Source: Domibacillus aminovorans (GTDB lineage: Bacteria > Bacillota > Bacilli > Bacillales > Domibacillaceae). From it: a stretch of 64,000 nt of DNA. The stretch lies in contig NZ_LQWY01000021.1 in NCBI RefSeq assembly GCF_001643235.1, positions 1-64,000 of the forward strand. The letters run 5' to 3'. Of this stretch, positions 25,657 through 35,290 are shown in pieces. The position numbers and the translations under genes were made by a program. Numbering within the stretch: position 1 is the first letter of the stretch; the number at the start of each line of letters is the position of its first letter. The notes under the pieces are model-generated. The model was not told where the DNA came from. It was given only the letters and a program-made list of their open reading frames with translations, and did not search any database.

Positions 25657-26641
25657 ATGTCTATCCACTATTCCGTTCTCGACCTGGCACCGATTACAGC
25701 AGGCGGGACGGCATCGGAATCATTCATTCATTCATTCTGCTGATCTTGCGCAGCATGCTGAAAAATGGGGGTATAACCGCTATTGGCTCGCAGAACATCA
25801 TAGCATGCCTGGTATTGCAAGCTCGGCCACAGCTGTCGTGATCGGTCACATCGCTGCCGCAACGAATACGATCCGTGTCGGTTCCGGCGGCATTATGCTG
25901 CCCAACCATGCGCCGCTCATTATCGCCGAACAATTTGGCACACTTGAATCTCTTTTCCCTGAACGTATTGACCTCGGTCTTGGCCGTGCACCAGGCACAG
26001 ATCAAATGACAATGCGGGCATTAAGACGCCAAAACCAGAGTGATGGTCATGATTTCCCAGAACAGCTGGATGAACTTCGCAGTTATTTTAAAACAGGCCG
26101 CAAACATGTGCGTGCTATTCCTGGAGAAGGGTTAAACACTCCGATCTGGCTACTCGGTTCAAGCGGATTCAGCGCCCGTCTTGCCGGCGATCTTGGCTTG
26201 CCATTTTCATTTGCGAGTCATTTTTCACCCGATAATACGATGTCAGCCCTTGCCCTCTACCGCCGTCATTTCAATAATTCTGGCGTCATTGACAAACCGT
26301 ATGCCATGCTCGGTGTCAATGTGATCGCCGCTGATACAGACGAAGAAGCGGAAAAACTCGCGACGTCGATGCAGCAGCAATTTTTAAACTTAATCCGCAA
26401 CAATACTGTACCGCTTCAGCCGCCCGTTGATAACATGGATGAACTATGGAGTGATTTTGAAAAAGCAGCGCTTCAACAGCAGCTCAGTGCATCAATTATT
26501 GGCGGACCGGAAACAGTGAAGCAAAAACTCAAGACATTTATCGAAGACACAGAAGCAGACGAAATTATGGTGAACGCGCAAATATTCGACCATGACGCTC
26601 GTTTACGCTCATTTGAAATTGTTGCTGATCTAATGAAATAA
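25657..26641 (+). pseudogene. LLM-class flavin-dependent oxidoreductase, frameshifted at a TCAT repeat
   Basis: The ATG at 25657 opens [18 protein letters not shown], the usual start of bacterial luciferase-like monooxygenases of the YwcH/YtmO type. The frame stops at a TGA at 25740-25742 just after four TCAT units (25720-25735). Removing one 4-base unit restores the family sequence [18 protein letters not shown], and the rest ([43 protein letters not shown]) is intact to the stop at 26641. The product would be a full-length enzyme of about 326 residues using FMN or F420. As written it is off, and it could be switchable by repeat slippage. Confidence 0.75.
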
Positions 26642-26684
26642 ACGAGAGAGAGCTGTCCCTATTTCGGGACAGCTCTCTCTCGTT
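26641..26684 (+). terminator. long perfect hairpin after the oxidoreductase gene
   Basis: A perfect 19-bp inverted repeat (AACGAGAGAGAGCTGTCCC and its complement) with a 6-base loop begins at the stop codon. The following sequence is A-rich rather than T-rich, so it may instead protect the transcript end. Confidence 0.6.
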
Positions 26685-26727
26685 CCAAAATATAACCTAC
26701 AGCAGATTGCTGCCGGGAAAGTTTTCT

Positions 26728-27045
26728 TTATTCCTCTTCCAAATACGAACAGCAATAATCTACTACTGTATGTACGTTTAACTGAAAGGACTCGTTCGCT
26801 GGCACGTAAAAAACGCCGCTTCCGTCGATCGTTTCCCACTCGCCGTCTGCAAGCTTATACTGAAGCGTTCCAGCCGTAATATCCATCTCTTCTTTCAGCA
26901 CAGTCGCAAATTCATATTCCCCAGGCATCATAATACCAAGTGTTTTTTTCGTTCCGTCTTCAAAGAAAATCGTCCGGCTTGTCACTTTCCCATCAAAATA
27001 AATATTTGCTGCTTTGTCTACTGTTACATTTTTAAATTGTGTCAT
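26728..27045 (-). CDS. ppnP: pyrimidine/purine nucleoside phosphorylase PpnP
   Basis: The 105-residue cupin has the PpnP (YaiE, DUF1255) sequence plan: KVTSRTIFFEDGTKKTLGIM, PGEYEF and a C-terminal VDYCCSYLEE. In Escherichia coli PpnP phosphorolyses several nucleosides to the base and ribose-1-phosphate. The second ATG (27045) sits six bases after AGGAAG and is preferred to 27051. Confidence 0.88.
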   Translation of the reverse strand: MTQFKNVTVDKAANIYFDGKVTSRTIFFEDGTKKTLGIMMPGEYEFATVLKEEMDITAGTLQYKLADGEWETIDGSGVFYVPANESFQLNVHTVVDYCCSYLEEE

Positions 27046-27095
27046 CGTCATCTTCCTCTCCTATTCATTTTTTTTACTGTACCACAAAATCTAAA

Positions 27096-27124
27096 TATTG
27101 AAAAAGACACCCGATTGGATGCCT
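27096..27124 (-). terminator. terminator of the asparagine synthetase gene
   Basis: GGCATCC and GGGTGTC arms with a 4-base loop are followed by TTTTTCAA on the minus strand. Confidence 0.6.
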
Positions 27125-27147
27125 GAATTATTCATTCACTGTGTACG

Positions 27148-28983
27148 TTAATTGGTACTTACTTTCACATTGTATTGTTCAAACCATTGATTCATCTGTA
27201 CAAAATAAGCAAGCAGCTGCGGTCCCGTCATTAGCTGGCCGAACCATGGCACTTGAAACGATGCCCCTCCTGAGTCTGTGATCTCTTGCAATGATGATCG
27301 TGAAAAAAATTCAAGCAGCGGCGAATCTTTGGCAAGAACGTCATTCATCATCCCGCTGACCAGCTTCGTATAGCCCGGATGATGTGTCTTCGGATACGGA
27401 CTTTTCTTCCGGTACAACACCTCTCTCGGTAGCAAGCCGTCAAGCGCCTTCCGCAAAATCCCTTTTTCCCGGCCGTCCGCCATCTTCATCTTCCATGGAA
27501 TATTCCACGCATACTCAACGATCCGGTGATCCGCAAACGGCACCCGCACTTCGAGACCCGCCCCCATACTCATCCGATCTTTCCGCTCAAGAAGAGCCGT
27601 CATAAACGACACCATATTCACATAAAACATTTCCCGGCGGCGGCGATCGATTCCGCTTTCCCCGTCTAATTGCGGCGTTTCACCAACAAGATCGTTATAC
27701 CGTTGTTCCCCATACTCTTCTAATGGAAGGGTGTTTCGCCATTTTTCATTTAGTAAAAGCGTCTTATCCGCTAACGACTGAATCCATGGAAAACCACATC
27801 CGTTCAACAACTCTTCCCTGTGAAACCACGGATATCCGCCGAAAATTTCATCCGCACACTCACCGGACAATCCGACTGTAAAATCGTGTTTGATTTCTTC
27901 ACAAAACCATAATAAAGACGAATCAACGTCCGCCATTCCCGGCGCATCACGGGCAATCATCGCAGCCTTTAGTTTATCCGCAAGCTCGTCATGTTCAATG
28001 ATCGATGAATGATGAATCGATCCGATATGTTTCTGCATTTTATCAATCCACAGCTTATCTTCACTTGGCTGAAAGACACTTTTCTTAAAATATTGGCTGT
28101 TTTCCACATATTCAATCGAATAGGTGTGAAGAGAACCACGTCCGTTTTTTTGAAAATAATCCGATGCAAATGCGCTGATCGCACTCGAATCAACACCGCC
28201 GGATAAAAAAGTACAAACGGGCACATCGGCTGTCAACTGACGCTCAACGGCATCTTTTAATAAAAATCGAACCTGTTCCGCTGTTTCATCCATCGAATGA
28301 AGGTGCTTCTTGCTTTCCACGTTCCAGTATCGCCATATGCGACGCCCAGTTCGATTCAACGTAAGCGCGTGAGCCGGGCGCAATTCATGGATTCCTTTAA
28401 AAATACCATGTCCCGGCGTCCGCCCTGGTCCGAGCGTGAACAATTCCATTAGTCCTTCACGATCGATTTCCGCCTTTACATGACGATGCGCCAGAAGCGC
28501 CTTTATTTCCGATCCAAACAAAAAAGAATCGTCCCATTCGGTATAAAAGAGTGGCTTTACTCCGAGCCGATCTCTCGCCATAAACAGCTCCTGCTGATTT
28601 TCATCCCATACACCGAATGCAAAAATTCCATTTAGACGATCTACACATTTCTCACGCCATTCAATAAAGGCCGTCAACAGCACTTCTGTATCGGAATGTC
28701 CTTGAAACGTATATCCCTTTTTCAACAGCTCCTGCCTAATTTCTTCCGTATTATACAGCTCACCATTATACACAATCGTATACGGACCGCACGTCATCGG
28801 CTGCCTGCCGCCTACCGGATCGACGACAACGAGCCGCGTGTGACCGAATGCTGCATGATGGGTTGCCCACACACGAAAGTCATCCGGACCACGCTTTTTA
28901 AGCGTCGCCGCCATCGTTTTAACCGCCTCTTGTTCATTCCTCATATCGCGTGCAAAATCTACCCATCCCGTTATTCCGCACAT
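27148..28983 (-). CDS. asnO: glutamine-hydrolysing asparagine synthetase (AsnO-like)
   Basis: The protein of about 611 residues starts MCGITGW, so Cys2 becomes the N-terminal nucleophile of the glutaminase domain (PF13537 type, to about 210). The synthetase domain (about 240-560) has the SGGVDSSAISA ATP-pyrophosphatase loop and LSGECADEIFGGYPW. It converts aspartate to asparagine with glutamine and ATP. The MCGITGWVDF opening is like Bacillus AsnO, which is sporulation-linked there. The start 28983 has AAAGGGTG. The frame's earlier Met at 29004 would block processing of Cys. Confidence 0.9.
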   Translation of the reverse strand: MCGITGWVDFARDMRNEQEAVKTMAATLKKRGPDDFRVWATHHAAFGHTRLVVVDPVGGRQPMTCGPYTIVYNGELYNTEEIRQELLKKGYTFQGHSDTEVLLTAFIEWREKCVDRLNGIFAFGVWDENQQELFMARDRLGVKPLFYTEWDDSFLFGSEIKALLAHRHVKAEIDREGLMELFTLGPGRTPGHGIFKGIHELRPAHALTLNRTGRRIWRYWNVESKKHLHSMDETAEQVRFLLKDAVERQLTADVPVCTFLSGGVDSSAISAFASDYFQKNGRGSLHTYSIEYVENSQYFKKSVFQPSEDKLWIDKMQKHIGSIHHSSIIEHDELADKLKAAMIARDAPGMADVDSSLLWFCEEIKHDFTVGLSGECADEIFGGYPWFHREELLNGCGFPWIQSLADKTLLLNEKWRNTLPLEEYGEQRYNDLVGETPQLDGESGIDRRRREMFYVNMVSFMTALLERKDRMSMGAGLEVRVPFADHRIVEYAWNIPWKMKMADGREKGILRKALDGLLPREVLYRKKSPYPKTHHPGYTKLVSGMMNDVLAKDSPLLEFFSRSSLQEITDSGGASFQVPWFGQLMTGPQLLAYFVQMNQWFEQYNVKVSTN

Positions 28984-29195
28984 GTAGATCACCCTTTCCT
29001 GCATTAATGTATTCAGGCAGGAAGTGAATCATTCCAAGAGAACATTGACGGACTACATACGAATAAGGACAAGTATATTTCACATTATCAACCCCGATAC
29101 TATTTTGTGAATTTTATTATGCAGCTAATGAGGTAAACAGTGTGGTAAGCGTTGAGGAAATAGATGGTTTTAAAATCGTTGATGAGCAAAAACCT

Positions 29196-29945
29196 TCACT
29201 GCTCCTCTATCTGAACATTGTAAAGCGCTGATAAAAGCACAAAGCTGTGGTCAATGAATGCCAGACAAAATGTCTCATCCAGAATGATCTTGTCTCTTTG
29301 GTCTATCATTACATACTCCATATCGGCAATAATGTTTCTTAATTTTCGCTCTGACCTGAATGCACTCACATCCCCGCCACTATGGACCAAACAGTTCCGA
29401 ATCCTATTCGTGTTTTGGATGAATTTCCACGCTGGTGTATCAACTGGAAATGCCACGTTCAACTCGGTTATTAAATAATCTCTCGCTTTATTAATCAACG
29501 GTTTCCGGCTGCTGCTTCTCTTACTAAAAGTTCTTCCTGATTCAGTAGGGTGACAGAGCGCCACCAATTTACTTTCTACAAAAGAGTACATGCTCGTTAA
29601 AAGGGAGCTTCTTAAAATATTGGGGAAATCACTACGGTAAAGGCTAACTTCATCTATATGCCAATCCCAAAAGCTTTCTTGATCCTCCTCATCGAATTCT
29701 GCTGCCATTTTTTCATACCTGCCTACCTCACTCTTTAGTGAGCGTTCTATAAATTCAGCATACTGTTCGAACTGATTTAAAGGATGCTCAACATCGAACA
29801 AATACTGTAGTTTGCTGGGCGTCATCCTCTCTATCCCATTCTCCTCCTTTGAAAGTATAATTTCTTCATGTAAGATGTGAACCTTCTCACCATTCCACTC
29901 TGGAACTGCCTCCACAAGCCAAAAACCAGTGAATATACCATTCAA
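29196..29945 (-). CDS. uncharacterised protein with a HEPN-like RxxxxH motif
   Basis: This 249-residue soluble protein has no family I recognise. It is mainly helical with an acidic middle region (EFDEEDQESFWDWH). Near residue 190 it has NRIRNCLVHSGG, where Arg-Asn-Cys-Leu-Val-His gives the R-x4-H pattern of HEPN-type nucleases and helical dimer domains. The TTG start at 29945 has no clear ribosome binding site, and the true start may be further inside. No partner antitoxin-like gene is adjacent; the next genes are ArsR/SRPBCC. Confidence 0.5.
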   Translation of the reverse strand: MNGIFTGFWLVEAVPEWNGEKVHILHEEIILSKEENGIERMTPSKLQYLFDVEHPLNQFEQYAEFIERSLKSEVGRYEKMAAEFDEEDQESFWDWHIDEVSLYRSDFPNILRSSLLTSMYSFVESKLVALCHPTESGRTFSKRSSSRKPLINKARDYLITELNVAFPVDTPAWKFIQNTNRIRNCLVHSGGDVSAFRSERKLRNIIADMEYVMIDQRDKIILDETFCLAFIDHSFVLLSALYNVQIEEQ

Positions 29946-30086
29946 GTATATTCGTTAAGAGTTGGCATAACACCAGTACTAAAAACATATCTGCTAAAAA
30001 AGCTATGTTTAAGGCATTACCGCAAGTTAGAGACGACAAAAATAGTGCTGGAATCAGGGTCTACTTCTTACTGTCATTTTTTACAA

Positions 30087-30125
30087 CAAAAAGACCGACC
30101 TTATCACTCAATCGGTCGGTCTTTC
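30087..30125 (-). terminator. terminator of the SRPBCC-ArsR operon
   Basis: AAAGACCGACC and GGTCGGTCTTT arms are followed by TTGTTG on the minus strand. It lies 38 bases after the ArsR stop codon. Confidence 0.8.
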
Positions 30126-30162
30126 TCTTATTCTATTTATAAATTGCTTACAATTGTCATTT

Positions 30163-30525
30163 CTATTTATCCAATTCCGTTCTAATGGGTTGTAATTCCT
30201 TTTCCTCATCATTTTCAACCATATGTTTAAGCATTGACAATTTATTATTCCAAAATTGTTCATAAAAAGAAAGCCACTGTTGTAATTCTTCTAATGGTTC
30301 TGGCTGCAACCGATAAAGTTTTTCTCTACCTACCTTTCGTCCACTGACTAATTTTGCTTCTGAAAGGATATAAAGATGTTTTGCAATAGCGGTACGACTC
30401 ATCGGAAAATGTGATGTTATTTTTGAAATAGATAATTCCTTTTGAGCAAGCAATCTCAGTACTTCTCTACGAGTTGGGTCAGCAATAGCTTGAAATACAT
30501 CATATTTTATTGCTGATGAAGTCAT
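30163..30525 (-). CDS. ArsR-family winged-helix regulator
   Basis: The 120-residue regulator has the ArsR helix-turn-helix: FQAIADPTRREVLRLLA, then MSRTAIAKHLYIL as recognition region, followed by a wing (SGRKVGREKLYRL). No metal-binding cysteines are evident. It starts directly after the SRPBCC gene stop, the usual pairing in which an ArsR repressor controls an AHSA1/SRPBCC partner. A GAGGG site is inside the preceding gene end. Confidence 0.85.
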   Translation of the reverse strand: MTSSAIKYDVFQAIADPTRREVLRLLAQKELSISKITSHFPMSRTAIAKHLYILSEAKLVSGRKVGREKLYRLQPEPLEELQQWLSFYEQFWNNKLSMLKHMVENDEEKELQPIRTELDK

Positions 30526-30960
30526 TTAACCCTCAACAACCTTTTTAAGACGTTCATTAACAATCGCTACCCAACCATTGTCCATTCTATCGCGAATAAC
30601 GGAACTTTTCTCCTTCGCTTTTGGCAGAACAACATCAGGATGTTTCCATCCACTATGAATAAGAATAAACTCTGTCTTGTCACCCAACTCTTTTAAAATA
30701 AATGTAACAACCCAGCCATCTGTATCCCACGAAAAAGAAAGCCGATGAGGTTCATTAATTTCTAATACTTTACATGGAGATGGTCCAAATGGTGATTGTA
30801 AATGGAATTCGTGTCCTTCTTTCCGTTCAAAATCATTTTGCATAAACCATGCTGCAATGCCCTCCGAAGTGGATACTGTGTTCCATACTTTTTGAATAGG
30901 CGCTTCAATAATAACCGTTTGTTTAATATCTTGTAGTATGTTTTGATTATTTGTTTCCAT
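30526..30960 (-). CDS. SRPBCC/AHSA1-domain protein
   Basis: The 144-residue protein has the AHSA1-type START fold ([27 protein letters not shown]-like loop, FILIHSGW, and a C-terminal helix [11 protein letters not shown]). Family members bind hydrophobic ligands. The ATG at 30960 (third in-frame Met) is best spaced from AAAGGAG. It forms a two-gene operon with the ArsR regulator downstream. Confidence 0.8.
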   Translation of the reverse strand: METNNQNILQDIKQTVIIEAPIQKVWNTVSTSEGIAAWFMQNDFERKEGHEFHLQSPFGPSPCKVLEINEPHRLSFSWDTDGWVVTFILKELGDKTEFILIHSGWKHPDVVLPKAKEKSSVIRDRMDNGWVAIVNERLKKVVEG

Positions 30961-31027
30961 CATATTCTCCTTTATCTTCATTCTTTATTGTACTAGACTG
31001 CCTCGCTAGTTCAATAAGACGTGTTAC

Positions 31028-31064
31028 AAAAAACGCCCAGATCTTAGTATCTGTGGCGTTTTTA
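31028..31064 (-). terminator. terminator after the hybrid kinase gene
   Basis: AAAAACGCC-ACAGAT and ATCTG-GGCGTTTTTT arms with a T run on the minus strand lie about 90 bases after the hybrid kinase stop. Confidence 0.7.
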
Positions 31065-31156
31065 ATACAACATAATACCTTTATGTTGATTTATAATTAA
31101 AAAATTTTGAAATAAAATTCATTCATGTGTGTAGATAAATCATATTGAACTCTCAC

Positions 31157-33928
31157 CTATCTGTATAGCCATACCCGTATGATTGAAAATAGCTGATCTA
31201 AATTTACTGGTTTACTAATATAATCGGATGCACCTGCCTCAATACATTCCTTTCGATCATTTTTCATCGCTTTAGCTGTAAGGGCAATGATTGGAAGACT
31301 TTGGAATTCATTTGTTTGACGGATCATTCGAATCGTCTCAAATCCATCCATTTCAGGCATCATAATGTCCATAATAACGAGATCGATGTCTGGGTTTCCT
31401 TGCAAAACGACAATCCCATCTCTTCCGTTTTCGGCAAAAATTACTTCAACTTGATAGCTTTCAAGCGCTGTTGTCAAAGCAAACACGTTACGCATGTCGT
31501 CATCCACCACGAGTATTTTCTTACCTTCTAGCAACGCTTTCCTTTCGGGTATTTGTTTCCAAGAATCATCTGCCTGAAATGGATACTCAGCCGAAACAAC
31601 AGGTACGGTGCTTGAATTTTCGAGATGCGTTGTGGCTGCCTCTGCTTCAGAAATGGCTATTTCCTTCCTTGCTATGTTTTGATAATGAGGCAAATATAAC
31701 GTAAATGTGCTTCCATAGCCTTCTGTGCTTTCGACTTCAATGAAACCGCCTAATAAATGAGCGAGTTCTCTGCTAATGGAAAGCCCTAATCCCGTTCCAC
31801 CATATTTTCGGCTGATGGTCCCATCCGCTTGTTTAAACGCGTCGAAAATGATGTCCTGATTTTCTGTTGCAATCCCAATTCCTGTATCTTTAACAGAAAA
31901 GACAAACCCTATATTTGAATGAGTGAATGCATCCTCTTGCTCTTTTGAAAACATCCCTTTTTCCGCTTTTTCTATTGTTAATGTTACAGCACCCTGTTCG
32001 GTGAATTTAAATGCATTGGATAATAAATTTTTCAATATTTGCTGTAGTCGCTGTTTATCTGTATGAATAACCTCTGGCAAATCAGAAGCAAGCTGAACAT
32101 GCAATTGAATATTTTTCTTACGAGCGACAGGAGTAAATTGCGCCTCCACAAATTCTTTCACGTTATTCAGTTCCACATCTTTAGACATGACTTCTGTTTT
32201 TCCTGCTTCAATTTTCACGATGTCTAAAATATCATTGATTAAATGCAATAAATCATTTCCTGATGAGTAGATTGTTTTCGCGTAACTCACCTGTTTTTCA
32301 GTAAGATTTCCATCGACATTATCCGTGAGCATTTGAGCGAGAATTAACAAGCTATTAAGTGGCGTTCGCAGCTCGTGGGACATATTAGCCAAGAATTCCG
32401 ATTTATATTGCGAACTGAGCGTTAACTGCTGTGCCTTTTCTTCAAGAATATCTTTTACTTTTTCTACTTCTTTTGTCTTCTGTTCGGAGTGTTCATACTG
32501 CTCTTCAAGTTGTTCATTAACGGTTCTTAACTCTTCTTGCTGAGATTGAAGTTCTTCCGATTGGCTTTGCAATTCTTCCGTTAAAGCCTGTGATTCTTGA
32601 AGCAGCTTTTCTACTTGCATATGTCTTAAAATACTTTTTATGTTCGTACCAAGATTGCTCATGACCTCTTGCAGCAGCATTTCCTCTAGGTCACTAAACG
32701 GTTCAAATGAAGCTAATTCAATAACAGCCAATACCTCTCCTTGAAATTCTGCTGGAAGAACGAGTACATTAGACGGTCGGGCTGAACCTAAGCCAGACGT
32801 GATTTTTATATAGTCTTCTGGAACTTGATTGAGTGAAATGATGCGATTCTCTAGTGCACACTGCCCAACGATTCCTTCCCCTAAATGAAAGCTGCTAGCA
32901 CCAACCTCTTGTTGATTATCATAATTATCTGCATAGGCAGCTAGCTTCTGAAAGCTCCCATTATATTTCGTATCCTTCTTTATATAGATGACGCCATACG
33001 CTGCACTTACCATAGGAGTGACCTTTGTGATGAACATGTGGGCTAACGTCTCTACATTATCTATTCCAGGATACATGGTCGCAATTTCAGCAATTTTCGT
33101 TTTTAACCAGCTTTGTTTCTCTGCAGCATTTTTTAATTCTTTCTCCTGTTTTGTATGCGTTTCAAGAGCTTCCGCCATTTCATTGAATGAAATAGCAATT
33201 TTTCCAATCTCATCTTTTGTTTTAAGATGTATACGAGGTAATTTATCCAAGCTATTAAAATTAACTTTCGACATGACGGAACTGACCTTATTCAATCTGC
33301 CCGTCACATTCCACAGAATAAAAAGTAACATTGTTAATCCAAGCAAATATGATACAGACACATAGGCTCTAGTTATTGTAATAACTTGATTATACGTCTT
33401 GTTTATTTCGATGGAATTTTCGGTTGCTATAGTATTCTCCCTATTTTTTAGCTGAGTGGAAACTTCATTCATATTGTCCATACTTTCTCGACCCTTATAC
33501 CAGTACAGTAGAGCTGCTTCCTCATTTTTTCCTTCTTGTATGAGAGTAGACATTTCTTTATCTACTTCAGCATACGTTCTCATCGTTGCCTTTAAATTCT
33601 CCACTATTTCTTGTGATTCTTCGCTTTCACCCAACTTTTCCAAGGAATTGATCGCTAGGTTCACATCTTGAAGGTGTTTATCCCTATCTACCTCAATTGT
33701 ACCTTGAAGGTCTTGAGGTGGATTCGCGACTAGATCTCTTAAGTCTTTGCTGTAATCATTCAATCCATCTTGAATGATGTTCGCATACATAAGTACCTCA
33801 TTGCTTTTAGTAAAATTTTCCATTTCTTGGTTAAAGTTAGCCATCCTTGTCCCAACATAAGTATGAAGAAGAGCGTCTACTGCATAAATAATGCCAAAAG
33901 CTAAAAATAGTTTCATTTTAAATGTCAT
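31157..33928 (-). CDS. hybrid sensor histidine kinase with GAF and receiver domains
   Basis: The 923-residue protein has an N-terminal helix (about 5-25), a four-helix extracytoplasmic sensor domain (about 30-180), a second helix (190-208), HAMP (210-262), a GAF domain (about 290-430), a Gln/Glu-rich coiled coil (430-500), HisKA with NMSHELRTPLNSLL (His near 520), an HATPase domain, and a C-terminal receiver (Asp in LVIMDIMMPEMDGFE). No separate regulator is adjacent, so the phosphate may pass to an unlinked regulator or HPt protein. The signal is unknown. The upstream region is AT-rich. Confidence 0.88.
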   Translation of the reverse strand: MTFKMKLFLAFGIIYAVDALLHTYVGTRMANFNQEMENFTKSNEVLMYANIIQDGLNDYSKDLRDLVANPPQDLQGTIEVDRDKHLQDVNLAINSLEKLGESEESQEIVENLKATMRTYAEVDKEMSTLIQEGKNEEAALLYWYKGRESMDNMNEVSTQLKNRENTIATENSIEINKTYNQVITITRAYVSVSYLLGLTMLLFILWNVTGRLNKVSSVMSKVNFNSLDKLPRIHLKTKDEIGKIAISFNEMAEALETHTKQEKELKNAAEKQSWLKTKIAEIATMYPGIDNVETLAHMFITKVTPMVSAAYGVIYIKKDTKYNGSFQKLAAYADNYDNQQEVGASSFHLGEGIVGQCALENRIISLNQVPEDYIKITSGLGSARPSNVLVLPAEFQGEVLAVIELASFEPFSDLEEMLLQEVMSNLGTNIKSILRHMQVEKLLQESQALTEELQSQSEELQSQQEELRTVNEQLEEQYEHSEQKTKEVEKVKDILEEKAQQLTLSSQYKSEFLANMSHELRTPLNSLLILAQMLTDNVDGNLTEKQVSYAKTIYSSGNDLLHLINDILDIVKIEAGKTEVMSKDVELNNVKEFVEAQFTPVARKKNIQLHVQLASDLPEVIHTDKQRLQQILKNLLSNAFKFTEQGAVTLTIEKAEKGMFSKEQEDAFTHSNIGFVFSVKDTGIGIATENQDIIFDAFKQADGTISRKYGGTGLGLSISRELAHLLGGFIEVESTEGYGSTFTLYLPHYQNIARKEIAISEAEAATTHLENSSTVPVVSAEYPFQADDSWKQIPERKALLEGKKILVVDDDMRNVFALTTALESYQVEVIFAENGRDGIVVLQGNPDIDLVIMDIMMPEMDGFETIRMIRQTNEFQSLPIIALTAKAMKNDRKECIEAGASDYISKPVNLDQLFSIIRVWLYR

Positions 33929-34206
33929 ATAACTCCTCTTTTCTGGTCTATTGTTTTCCTACCAAGTATCACTTGCTCAGGAATAGAATAACGTTCTTTT
34001 ACTGACTAGTATCACTGCCATTATGATAAAAATAATTACGGGTGACGTTTTTATTATAGTTTAAAAATTTTCAGAATTAAATTATAAATTGTAATTAATA
34101 AATATTTTATTTCACGGGTGTTGATTATCCAAAATCAGACTAAATATTTTCATTATTTCCAAAATAATTATTCGGAAATAACGCTATTTCATCAGCACAT
34201 ACGCAA
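33929..34206. other. intergenic region upstream of the hybrid kinase gene
   Basis: This AT-rich stretch shows no gene, clear riboswitch or strong inverted repeat. It presumably contains the kinase promoter. Confidence 0.4.
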
Positions 34207-34404
34207 TTAAGGACACAAAAAGCTATTTGTACACGGCGTTTTCAGTCTGCCAAATAACACTGGCACATTTCTTTCTCGTCTTTTCGTTTTTTGAACAGCC
34301 ACCTGTTTTGTCCTCCAAATGAAATAAGAGCCCCCGATTCCTACAATTAAAGCTAATAGATAGAGCAACTCATCCACTCCAGTCCCCTTCAGCTTGTTAG
34401 TCAT
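34207..34404 (-). CDS. possible small membrane protein
   Basis: The 65-residue frame has one hydrophobic helix (GVDELLYLLALIVGIGGSYF, about 9-28) followed by a strongly basic segment (QKTKRRER). A weak GGGAA site is 12 bases upstream of the ATG. The C-terminal part looks random, so the gene may be truncated or not translated. Confidence 0.3.
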   Translation of the reverse strand: MTNKLKGTGVDELLYLLALIVGIGGSYFIWRTKQVAVQKTKRRERNVPVLFGRLKTPCTNSFLCP

Positions 34405-34465
34405 TTTATTATAAAATTCCCTTTGAGTGATGATTTACTAAAAGGGAATTATGATCTTAAGTAAA

Positions 34466-34502
34466 AAGAAGAAGAGTTAGGCTACTTCCCTAACTCTTCT
34501 TG
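34466..34502 (-). terminator. terminator downstream of the gene remnant
   Basis: AAGAAGAGTTAGG and CCTAACTCTTCTT arms (13 bp) are followed by TCTTTTTAC on the minus strand. Confidence 0.7.
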
Positions 34503-34614
34503 ACCGTTAGCTATTCATTATCATCCATCACGTTGTATCTCTATCAAAAAAGCTCAAATATAATTGTAGAAAAAGTCTTCTATTCATTAATATTCTAATG
34601 AGCAAATGACTTTT

Positions 34615-34797
34615 TTAGCGATCTTTATTATTAAATATATAGTTAACTTTTATCTCACCCACACGGTTATCCTGTTCATATATTTTAGCATCTGTCGGAT
34701 ATCCTACTACTAGCTCGTTCTGGTTCCATTTGACATCAAATTTCTTGTCAGCGTGAAACGTATTCCCGCCCTTATTTTTTAACTTCTCATCACTGTC
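34615..34797 (-). pseudogene. C-terminal remnant of a small protein gene (DUF5412-like)
   Basis: A 60-residue frame with good coding character (NKGGNTFHADKKFDVKWNQ and a C-terminal VNYIFNNKDR) begins right after an in-frame TGA and has no start codon or site. GGNxFxADKKFDVKW resembles the C-terminal half of small exported Bacillus proteins of the DUF5412 kind. I infer that the N-terminal half was lost. Confidence 0.45.
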
Positions 34798-34945
34798 TCA
34801 AAAAGACATGATTCATTTAAACTTATTCACTGACTAAATTGTACAAAACCGTGTTTAATACCAATAAGTCCCCCAGGATTTAGTAAAAACCCTGGAGGTG
34901 TTCATGCAACAAAATTCACTTTTTTCATTATACGAAGCGAGATTG

Positions 34946-35188
34946 TTATTTCTCACCGAATTTAACAAACCTCATTTCATCTTCAATTAATCCGCAGGCA
35001 GCACATTGGATTCTCCGTTTTGGACCGTTGTAAACGGTATGGAAAGGACCTTGGTCAGCCGTACCTTCAAATCGTTCAATGACTTCTCCTGTCTGAGGAT
35101 CTAATTTGACTGCATGGGCAACCTGTTCAATAATGTTGAATCTAGTCCGATTCGTTTTGCAGTTTGGGCAACAATATCGAGTACTCAT
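34946..35188 (-). CDS. small zinc-ribbon protein of unknown function
   Basis: The 80-residue protein has CPNC near the start (residues 7-10) and CAAC near residue 62, a four-cysteine zinc ribbon, with a conserved-looking [16 protein letters not shown] between. ATG at 35188 has AGGGGG. Similar proteins occur in Bacillaceae without an assigned role. Confidence 0.7.
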   Translation of the reverse strand: MSTRYCCPNCKTNRTRFNIIEQVAHAVKLDPQTGEVIERFEGTADQGPFHTVYNGPKRRIQCAACGLIEDEMRFVKFGEK

Positions 35189-35254
35189 AAGAACCCCCTA
35201 TAGTAGATGATGTCCATTATGATATCCAATAGCGCCATTATTATTAATAAATTG

Positions 35255-35290
35255 AAAGCGCTGGAGACAATTAAGCTCCAGCGCTTTTTA
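35255..35290. terminator. hairpin at the end of ohrR
   Basis: AAAGCGCTGGAG and CTCCAGCGCTTT arms (12 bp perfect) overlap the ohrR stop. The T run is stronger on the plus side. Confidence 0.65.

Noticed and set aside
34904-34990. Short plus-strand frame with a good GGAGGTG site (28 codons, [16 protein letters not shown])
   Set aside because: It overlaps the 3' end of the zinc-ribbon gene on the other strand, matches no family and has no terminator. It could be a transposase start fragment, but I cannot support it.
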